NCBI GenBank assembly: GCA_951802425.1
Contig: OX637795.1
Span: 744,001-808,000 of the forward strand
Source of the DNA: Clavaria fumosa
Lineage: Eukaryota > Basidiomycota > Agaricomycetes > Agaricales > Clavariaceae
Direction: 5' to 3'
DNA: 64,000 nt
Shown in pieces: positions 55,143 through 64,000 of this stretch. Each line of letters opens with the position of its first letter. Within the stretch, counting starts at the first letter, position 1. A program made the translations under genes and the position numbers. The notes beneath the pieces are model-generated. The model was not told the origin of the DNA and did not search any database. It worked only from the letters and a program-made list of their open reading frames with translations.

Positions 55143-58100
55143 ATGTCTGAGTCATGGCAGCCACCGCTACCGCCACTCCCGCCACCACAACAGGAGACAG
55201 ACCGCCAATCCCCATCGTCGACCCCATCGTCCGCCCCGTCCTCTCCACTCGTGAACATGCAGGACGAGCACTCAGCGATGCTCTCCCCCTCAAGCGCGCC
55301 TGTTCCATCAACGAGCGCCTCGACTCTAGACACGCCATTCTTTCCCACGGCGCTCCTCCCGCACCCCCATCCCTTCCCGCACTCGCCACTCCCGCTCCCG
55401 CATCCGCCCCCTCCTCCGTCTACCGGCACGCCCACCTCGCGCTCCCTGCCCGCCCAGTTCGTCTCCTCCCCGCTCAACCCCTCCAGTCCCTTCTCGCGCT
55501 CCACCTCCCAGTCCCGTGCGGGGTCCATGTACATCAACCGTCTGGCCTCCGAAGAGACTTACGCCCTCTCCACCCCCTTCTCGTCGCTCTCCCCCTCGCA
55601 GCGCGGGTCAATGGTGCTCTACCGCCTAGCGACGACCAAAGACGACGGTGTGCTTCTTCCTCCCCCGGTGCCCGGGAACATGCTGCAGCGCGACTCGCTC
55701 GTGTCCAGCTCGGGCGACTCCATCGTGTCGCTGTCGTCGGACTCCAAGTACCCACAGGGCAGCTTCCAGCGCGGCAACGGCGGGTTCGTGCCGTATGCGT
55801 TCGACCCAGCCCTCGACGACGAGAAGGAGTCCCCCGACGAGGTCGACCCGCTGCACGACATTGGCGATAGCAAAGGCGACGACCGCGGACCGCTGTTTGC
55901 CATGCGCGGCGTCCTCAACGTCGGCGTGCTCGTGATCCTCATCACGGGCCTGTTGAGTCTGTTTATATTCTACCCCGTCCTCACTTCGCTGCGGCGCAAC
56001 GCACGTAATAAAGCCATTGACGGGAATACCCGCATCAACGCCACAGGCCAGGCGTCTGTGTTGTTGTGAGTGGTCCTACCCCCCCCTCGCGCGGTCTCCA
56101 CTTTTATTCAATGCTAGCCGCCGCCGGGGCTCAGGTCGCGGCGGAATCTCATAGACCCGGACACGCCGCAAGATGCGCACACGCGCACCGGCTTCGACAG
56201 CGAGCGATACACGCTCGTCTTCTCGGACGAGTTCAACGAGGACGGGCGCACGTTCTACCCGGGGGACGACCCGTTTTGGGAGGCGGCCGACCTGTGGTAC
56301 GGCGTCACCGCGGACCAGGAGTGGTACGACCCGGGCCAGGTCACGACCAAGGATGGGAAGCTGCGCATCGTGCTTGAGAACGTGGAGTCGCACGCGCTGC
56401 CGTTCCGCAGTGGCATGCTGCAGAGCTGGAACAAGTTCTGCTTCACGAGCGGCTATATTGAGGTCAGTTTGTCATTGCCCGGTCCTGGGGAGAACGCGCA
56501 AGGATATGTATGTATTTTCCCTTTTTTTTTGGGTGTCCGGCCATGTCGCTCATCTTGGTTATAAAGTGGCCCGGCGTGTGGACCATGGGGAACCTCGCCC
56601 GGCCTGGGTACCGCGCAACCACGGATGGTACATGGCCATACACGTGCGTCCTCCATATCTAATTACGTCAGAGCCCTGTTTCCCGACCCTGCAATTTGGT
56701 CCCCAGATACAATCAATGCGATCTAGGCACGTTCCCAAACCAGACGTTGCAGGACAAGTCTGGCCCTCCCGCGGCTCTGCACAGCGACTTCTCGCGCCAG
56801 AGGTACAATTTTGAGCTGAGCTGGCTGCCTGGGCAGAAGTTGTCGTGAGTTGTAGTGTGGTTTTGGGGGTTGAGTGTGACTCTAATTTTTTTTTTTTTCT
56901 TTCTTCGATTTTTCGATCCGTAGAGCCTGCACTTGCCCCGGGGAGCCCCATCCTGGCCCGACGAACAGCAAAGGCCGCGGCGCACCCGAGATCGACATCC
57001 TCGAGGCCGAAAAGAACAAGCTGGTGACTCTATCTCGTGTCCTCTAGTAGTTCCGGCGTGCTCAGGGTTTCGTTCTTATCGTTACAGGGCCCTGGCCAAG
57101 TCGTCTCGCAGAGCGCGCAGTTCGCGCCGTTCACGCACGACTACCTCTACGGGAACGAAACGCCAGACCAGTACACGGTTTACGATCCGGCCAACACGGT
57201 TCCGAATACGTATCGGTGCGTCTGCAGTTTTTTTAATTTATTTTTTAAAATTCCTCAAATGAGATTTGTCTTGCTCATGTGTTGGATGGTTGGGTTATGG
57301 CAGGGGTTCTGCTGTGTGAGTCCTTCGTCGCAGATGCTCTGAGGGTGGTGCTGATGTGTCTCTCTCTCGTCACTCTTAGACAACAAGCTGTATCTAGTCT
57401 GACGAGAGTGCCCTCGAACGGGTTCCAGGGGACTGGGCAATTCGTCAACTATGGTGCGTTGGTGCTTTGATCCTTCGCTGAGATGCCGTTTCCCCTCTGA
57501 TATTCTGTATTCCCTCTTTAGGGTTTGAGTATTGGGCCAATCCAGCGCAGCCGGACGAAGGGTTCATTACGTGGCAGGTCGACAACAAGCCAACGGCGAG
57601 GTTGGGCGCGGCTGCTGTTGGGCCCGATCAGGGTCCTGGCGGATCAGGCGTGTCGCAACGGTTAATCCCGGAGGAACCCATGGTGCGTTCGTTGGTCTCT
57701 TTTTGTGGCTTGTGATCTTTGCCCAAGTCTGATGCTATTGCGATGATCTTATAGAGCATTGTGTTAAATCTGGGTGTTTCGGGTGCGTTCAGCGTTTTTT
57801 TGGGTGCTTTGCTTCGGGGGAGCTGATTGGTATATCCCTAATGACTCCTTAATGATGTCGCACAGCAAATTGGCAGAATGTCGACTTGACGACGCTGCAG
57901 TTCCCAGCGGTGATGCAGGTGGACTACGTGCGCGTGTACCAGCGGGAGGGCCACACGAACGTAGGGTGCAGTCCCGCGGCGTACCCGACGGCGGAGTACA
58001 TCAGCCAGCACCAGGATGCTTATACCAGTTGCGTCTTTTTTTTTTTGCGCCTTGATATTTTTTCCGCTCATTGCGAGAACAACGAAAACATTTGGTGTAG

Positions 58101-58165
58101 ATCCGAATTTGACCAAGTGGAATTATCCTTGGCCGAAGAATGGGTTGTACGCTGGCGGGTGCTAG
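55143..58165 (+). CDS. KRE6: KRE6/SKN1-like beta-glucan synthesis protein (GH16)
   Basis: Twelve exons, all in phase: 55143-56065, 56135-56507, 56567-56643, 56707-56844, 56924-57023, 57088-57215, 57304-57315, 57380-57453, 57522-57682, 57755-57782, 57866-58027 and 58101-58165, giving 746 residues. Residues 1-255 form a Ser/Pro-rich cytosolic tail. A single transmembrane segment at about 257-282 ([18 protein letters not shown]) makes it a type II membrane protein. The lumenal GH16-type domain has [25 protein letters not shown] and the catalytic signature EIDILE (E526, D528, E531). The end is YVRVYQREG...[12 protein letters not shown] and [18 protein letters not shown]. The family acts in the ER/Golgi secretory route in cell-wall beta-1,6-glucan formation. 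Length and order are normal. Exon 7 is only 12 nt. Confidence 0.95.
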
Positions 58166-59077
58166 ATAGCCCGCGGCGCGCCTCCTCCGCTTTCCCCCCC
58201 CCGCCTCCGACTTTTTTCTTGTCCTCTCTCCTTGCATCTCCACAGACCCTTCTTTGAGAGAAAGATCTTGCCTTCCTCCTCCCCTTAAACAAAATGCGAG
58301 AAAAAAAACGCACCGACCCCACGCCTCCCTTTTTTTACTAGGTCAACCTACGAGTATATAGCAGCAGTCAACCAATCTCCAACTAACACACCACCCCCCT
58401 TTCTTTTTTTTTTTTCCCACTCCCTCCCCACCCCAAAACATTTTCTCGGGTCTCTCTCGGCTTCCAAATCGTACACTGGACTCAAAAAGATTTCAGCAGC
58501 ACAACAACATTATCTTGGTTGTACAATACAAAAGACTCTTGCGGACGAAAATATTCTCTCTTCCTCTCTTCTCCTCCTCCAACACCCTCATGCTCTGTTA
58601 CACTCCTTTTTTTCGATTCATTCCTTTTTACTCATAATACAGACTTTGTTTCTGTCTCGGACTAGAATATGTCGGTGACATTTTTTTTCCTCCCGCATTT
58701 CCTCCTGCCTCTCTTTTTTTTTTGTTCCTGATGAGATCCGACATCCTCTTCCTTTACGCCGTTACACACGAGAACATTAAAAAGGAGATAATTTTAGACA
58801 GTAACAGAATTTTTGGGGCCATTTTTCTTGGCTTTGGAGCGACGACGATGGAGTCGAGTGAGATCTGAGAAGTGACTGCTGGGGGTTACATACGCACTGA
58901 GCCGCGAGCACGACAGCAGAAGATCGACATTGTTTCTTTCAAACCATGTGATCCTTTTTTTTACAGTATAGAGGGCCCATCTTGAAGTAAAGTGTCTAAA
59001 TTTCAGACATCCTTGCACTCAAAGTTTTTTCATAGCTGTTGTGGAAAGCTCCAACATGTCATCCCCCAACAAATATC
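58166..59077. other. Convergent 3' region
   Basis: T-rich sequence between the KRE6-like gene (plus) and the HNH gene (minus), with many poly(T) runs. No gene seen. It probably holds both 3' UTRs. Confidence 0.5.
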
Positions 59078-60460
59078 TTAAGGGATATGCTGTATATTCT
59101 GATTTCCGTGGCTCGTTCCGTTGCTGGTTTGCCCCCAGAGGCGACTAGCAAGCTCAGCTTGTAGTTGTTTCTTCCCCTCAGAACCTGACCACCAGCTACC
59201 AGTCGTAAGATCGAAGCCGCCAGGGCGAAGGTCGATGTCAGGATCAAAATGCCTATTGCTGTCGTCGCATTCTCCGGCACCTTTGACGTGGCGAAGGACA
59301 CACTGACGAAAATGGTCCCGCAACAGTTCTGCACAGGGAAGGTAGCGCTGCTGCTCATTTGGTTTGCGATAAAAAATCTTCCCGTGTGGTGAACGACTGG
59401 GGTCGCGGCCCACGAAGTCGTAGATGCGGTAGTTGTCCTGCAGAAGTTGTCATCGTTCGGATATCCAAAGTTACAAATGAATTCTCACGTCAGGGTCTAT
59501 TGCAATAGAGTAGTTATCAAACATGCGATGTTCGGTCGACGAACACAGGAAGCCTTGTTGGATGGAGTTTATCTCGAATCCAGGTACGATCTGATCATCC
59601 TCGATGAAGCGCCGGTAGTTCGAATCATTCCACTTTGGTTCGTTAAGTCGAAGTCAGCATGAACGCAATCAAAAAGAAAACCTACAATGTCAGTCTCGCT
59701 GAGCGGGAATATGTGGGCAGCTTCAAAGCCCGTATAATCCTCACCCACGACTAATTGACCCGTAATACAGCAGCGCCTGTCGCGTGCCCTGATTCGCGTT
59801 ACGAATTGTGTGTCCTGATGCATTGGTTGGTGACCTCAGAAGCAGGAGGACAGGAAACGAACGTGCGGGGTGTACGTAAAATTGACAGAATACGCTCGAG
59901 TGCGGGGAACATCTGTGGTAAGATAAACGACGACTTGAGCCGACTCTGTGACATAAAAATAAGCAGTTAGTATGGCAGGAAACTTGGCGAGTTCACCTGG
60001 AGGGGGTGTGCGCATTACGTAGCGTCCGGGTTGAAGCTCGTCCTTACTGTTGCGATCAAGCGCTGGACCACCAGAAGCAAGGTTGTTACCAGATTGACAT
60101 GGGTAGAGATCCCACTGGCCGGGAACGTAACAAACTTCGTCGATCCAGCCGATGAACGTTGAGATTGAAACGCCCCCATGTTGAAAAAAGCCTTGAAAGA
60201 TTAATAAACAAGAAGGTAGCAGAAGTGAACTTCTTTTGGACTCACCAGCTACTTCTACGCCATTCGAGGAACTGAATACGTGTACGTTGCGTCTGGTAAT
60301 CTCTGCCATGCCATCACCTTGCTCCTGTGACAGTGCGACCAGTCTCTGACGCACCCACTAAAGGAACATGACGCTTACATAAGCCTGACAGCTCAAGATC
60401 GACATTGCGAACGCCAATAATATTCTCTAGGCGTCGACATGTTGGCTGCCGGACTGACAT
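59078..60460 (-). CDS. HNH-endonuclease domain protein
   Basis: Exons fit in phase: 60357-60246, 60191-59997, 59945-59887, 59814-59686, 59632-59489 and 59437-59078, with 51-72 nt introns. A short first exon with ATG at 60460-60458 and an intron of about 46-55 nt ending at 60358 is likely but not certain. The nuclease core reads VTRIRARDRRCCITGQ, then FEAAHIFPL (catalytic His), then INSIQQGFL and HRMFDNYSIAIDPD, the layout of the HNH_2-type domain found in many basidiomycete proteins. The C-terminal 118 residues (DNYRIYDFVGRDPSRSPHG) are typical of the same fungal family. Substrate and role are unknown. It is divergent from its neighbour's 3' end and unlinked to any modification gene. Confidence 0.82.
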
Positions 60461-60723
60461 GGAATGACTTTTTGTTTTTGCCGGCGAATGTTAGCAGTAT
60501 CTTCTTCGCATGTTTCTCTTCAACAGCGTTTCGCAAGCCACACCGGTACCGTAAACCGTACAAACCTCGTCCGGTGAGAGAAGAGAATCTGGCTGGCATT
60601 GCGAAGTACTCACCGCCACCCCTCACAGGGCTGTGGCATTATGTGTAAATAAACACGGCATGCAGTTGGAATCGATATGCACTTTGGCTCATAACGGACG
60701 TTCATGTTCTTGTGATGAAACCC

Positions 60724-63639
60724 CTAGCTAGCGGACGTAGCAAAACTATCGGGGAGGATGCCTATATCACCAGCACTGAATATCGGGTCCAAGGACGGAG
60801 TAATTGCGGGACTTGTCAGTGGCGTATCCAGTGACAATCTCGGCCGGCGGGGCGAACTCAAAGTTAGCTGGTCTAGCATATTTTTCGCGTTCTCCAAGCG
60901 CTCTTTCCTGCTCGAGAGCTCCTCTCGCAGATCCCTCATCTTTTGTGGTTCCATCAGATACCGTCGGCAACTCTCCTCGCCCCTCTCCAACGCCATGAGA
61001 GCACTCGCAGAAGAATTCTCAAATGCGCGCAGGAACTCCTCGTTGACGGTCATCGGGACTGCATCACAAAAGCGCTTGGATGCCACTGCAGAAGTGCCGA
61101 GTCTTAATGAGGCCAACATGCAATTCGGGCACAGTCGATCACTTACCTTCGAAGTATGCCCGCACATCAGCCATAATATTTAGCGACTGAGTAAACTCAT
61201 CATCGTCAAGAAGCATCAGCAGCTTCTGATGGTCCCAGTTGGGAAAGCCAAGGTCATCTAGGATCCTAACTATCTCGCTCAGTTGAGGATGAAATGCCTG
61301 ATTAAAGATATCGATCGAGTTCTCCCGAAGCGCGTCAATGAACTGCGTCCCGCCAGTGGATGCGAGTGATTTTTGATACATTGAGTAAAATTCCAAACGG
61401 AGCTTTTTGCGGCTGCTGAGGTAGAACTCCTCGTTCCTGGTGTACTCTTGATTTTCCATTTCGCATAGAGTGGCGAGCCTTTGCTTGGTTGAAGTCGCGC
61501 AGCGACGAATCTCTCCTTGAACGACGTTGCTAGTTAAGTTTAGTATTGACGGGACAAACTGGCGGGACGAGGTCAAGCACTTACTTGACCTCCTGAAGAA
61601 GACCGCCATGTATATATGGAGCAAAATGATCAGAGAGCAGATTGGTAAAATGCTTGGTTGTAATGCTCTCAACCGACTTGAAGCAATCGTCCACAAGTTC
61701 CCTCCATTCCGTCATGAACTCGTTGATGAGCGCGACCTTGACGAAATAAGGAGTCTCTCCAGGTAGTTCACGAGTACGAGCGCTGATGCGAGGAACGTCA
61801 GGGAAACCCCTATAAAGACCATCTTCCCTGCGTACCGGCGCGCAAAATCCATGACTTCATCCAAATGCATCAGCGTGCCATCGCCATTAATAAGGTCACC
61901 CAAGTCGACATGTTGGTTCATGTCTTGAGCCAGTTCTTTGCTTCGTGAACAACCTTTCTCCCATGGACGAAATTGCGGCGCAGTTTTGAGCACTTCAACC
62001 TTGAGCTCGTCGAACGCACCATTGATGGCGAAAATGAAGCCTGGCTCTTTCTGGTGATACCTTGGCGGAAGACCTTGTATATGCACAGATATTTTCTTGA
62101 TGAAGTCACGAATGATGGCGATGACCTCTTTGCACGGATCGTCAAGGTCAGGTTTGGGCAACTTGAAAAGCTCGTTGTCGATCTGACGCAGTTTTTGAGC
62201 GACCTGGAGATGGATCCTGGGGAGTCTATCGAAGTGGAGAAGAAATCAGCCATTCTGCATCCGAATAGAGTAGGTCAGACATCACTTTTGCGCGACGGAA
62301 CCACACAAAAACTGGCTCAATTTTTCTGTGAGCAGATGCGATCCGAGCCGACGTTGCACTTCAGAGTCGAGCGATCTCCAAGGATCGTTGTTCGCAAAAT
62401 AGTTCCTTTCAGCCTGACGCGCAGCCTCCCATGGCGTCCCTAGTTGCAGCTGCCCTGGCTGTTTCACTGCGAACCATCCATTTGGCAGCTGCCAATTCCT
62501 GCCCTCAAGCATTTCTACCCATGCCTGATCCGTACCAGGCGGGATTAGATCGACCATCGTGAGGACACCTAAATGGTTGAGCGAGTACCATGAGCCAGTG
62601 ACTATATCTCAAAGGTAAGCGGAGCAGGTTCTCACCAATCGCCCTGCTCCTGAGATCCTCGTTGTTTAGCACCAGATCTGCTACACCTTGGTTCTGAACG
62701 TCGTCTACGCATAAGGAGTTATGAGATATGAATATGATCAGTGATGCTCTGAACTCACAAGTACAGGAAACGACAAGTAAAATGATGCAATCTGGTTGTG
62801 AGATGTACCTCATGGCTATATCCTTTATCACTGGAATAATGCGCCTGTCCTCGCCCTCGGGTACACTTTCAATGAGGCCTTGGAGAGAACGCGCCGTCAG
62901 ACGAGGGGAAGTGAGAGAGAGACCCCTTACCGGGCAGATCGAAAAAGTACAGATCAGGTAGCTGTGGTCCCTTCGCACGAAGATAAACACAATTCTCTGA
63001 GGCCGTGAGGGGCCGGTCGTTCGGGGAGCCCTCAAGTTGCGGGTCCTCAAGAAGGTGTGGCTGCAAAATATGTCGCTGAGCTTCCTCCAATGCAGCTTTC
63101 ACGTCGTCCAGATTTGTCAGTTTCGACCTGAAAGGGATCTCGAGTGGCTTCTGCAGACTGTTGTTTTTGGTATCCTTCGTAAATCGGAGCGTAATTTCTG
63201 CCTCGAAATCAGGGTCGTTTTGCAGATGACACTCCATCGGACATATATCCAACCAAAAGGCTGAGTAAATGGAGAACTTAAAGAGGAAATGCATACCTTG
63301 TACACATCCCTGTGTTCCGAGGAAGTTTTAGCTGTTGTAATCATGTCAATTGTAATAAGCGATGCACCAAATTGATGGGGACGCACACCACTCATGGATT
63401 CAATCAAAGAACTTTTCCCGACGCTCTGCGATCCAATGGCTACGACCTGAGGTAGGGCCACGTCATCTTGAATCCTAGGGTGATGCAATCACAACATTGA
63501 TGTTAGCGAGAAAGAGCTTGAAATGAAACATGGTTGTATACCCAGCCCGGTGCAGCGAATCGAGTACTTGAAGCAGGTATCTGCGACTTTGGGCATATTT
63601 TTGCAAGCCTGGGTTCAGAGTCGATGCGACAGCAGCCAT
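60724..63639 (-). CDS. Dynamin-like GTPase
   Basis: ATG at 63639-63637; exon 1 ends at 63542 (phase 2) and exon 2 starts at 63474. The G1 P-loop GSQSVGKSS is at residues 47-55. KLPRNTGMCT (G2) and CPMECHLQ follow, then G3 LYFFDLPG near 62945 and G4 GVLTMVD near 62560 (TKPD in most dynamins). NNGWFAVKQ-like GWFAVKQP comes next. The stalk reads DDPCKEVIAIIRDFI, QFRPWEKG and LDEVMDFARR. The GTPase-effector part has LNIMADVRAYFEGK and ASKRFCDAVPMTVN, then a coiled tail (LREELSSRKERLENAK) and the stop at 60724. Short introns occur throughout; not all were placed. There is no PH domain, so it resembles fungal Mx/Vps1-like GTPases of unknown cargo. The acceptor after G2 looks defective. Confidence 0.88.
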
Positions 63640-64000
63640 TTACGAACTTGCTGTAAATAAAGATGGCTGGGGCTTCTGGTGCTAATGGAAAAGAGACGCC
63701 ATCCATGCTTGCGGTCTTATATGACCGCGCGACCAGGGTCCGTATTGATGAGCCCAAAGCAGGTTCCATTTTTGCAATGCGGTATATGCAATGCCGACAG
63801 GGGTTGTGAATTCGAGAATAGAAATCTGTAAGAGGAACAATGTGCTTGTGATGTGAAAATAATGGTGGGCAGCTAAGTATCTATTGCGGGCCCAGAGAAC
63901 TGGACTGTGAAGCGTGCATGGCAGAAATCCCTAGGGTGACATTATTGTGGGAGGCAGTGTTGTTATCTCCAGCAATGTGACTCGTAAAGGATGAGTGGAT
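63640..64000. other. Upstream of the dynamin-like gene
   Basis: An open frame from 63769 overlaps the start of the dynamin-like gene in another frame and is not supported. No other gene is seen up to the window end. Confidence 0.45.

Noticed and set aside
59121..60648. Plus-strand frames across the HNH gene
   Set aside because: The minus-strand exons are in phase and contain the full HNH motif set.

Overview
The window looks like accessory, repeat-rich chromatin of a basidiomycete fungus, most likely an Agaricomycete. Host genes have many short GT-AG introns of about 50-85 nt, and one encodes a KRE6/SKN1-type beta-glucan synthesis protein. The mobile DNA includes Ty1/Copia elements, chromodomain-bearing Ty3/Gypsy elements and a LINE that carries an RNase H domain, which recalls the fungal Tad1 clade. 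All identities come from reading motifs; no database search was run.

Layout. From 1 to about 6.1 kb there is a decayed minus-strand Copia element broken by at least three families of short terminal-inverted-repeat (TIR) elements. From 6.75 to 14.5 kb a plus-strand gene resembling a C48/Ulp1 peptidase is split by a 6.9-kb minus-strand LINE with a 12-bp target-site duplication (TSD). From 15.5 to 30 kb a Cys-rich gene is cut by Gypsy-A, which contains Gypsy-B (TSD GGTGG) and an inverted solo LTR (TSD GGCTT); the left LTR of Gypsy-B carries a further 945-bp insertion. From 30 to 35.2 kb lie a Copia gag relic, a small intron-containing gene, a stray CHAT 3' fragment and a PIF1-like helicase relic. 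From 35.2 to 39.8 kb there is a 4.58-kb element made of two arms of about 1.7 kb in inverted orientation around a single gag-like gene.

From 40.3 to 50.5 kb, two large plus-strand genes sit side by side. The first is a TPR-CHAT caspase-like protease, interrupted by a 980-bp TIR element. The second is an NB-ARC/TPR NLR-like protein with about 16 nearly identical 42-residue repeats. Together they look like a cell-death or non-self-recognition locus, although the protease copy seems disabled.

From 52.8 kb the window turns genic: a Ser/Pro-rich conserved protein, a 12-exon KRE6/SKN1-like glycoside hydrolase family 16 gene with a 12-nt micro-exon, an HNH-endonuclease gene (minus) and a dynamin-like GTPase gene (minus) whose G2 region shows an apparent splicing defect.

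Transposon genes share one kind of damage. Every internal stop checked is TGA, mostly where Arg (CGA) is expected, and LTR copies of one family differ at many CG sites by CG-to-TG/CA changes. This points to cytosine methylation followed by deamination, or a RIP-like process, acting on these repeats.
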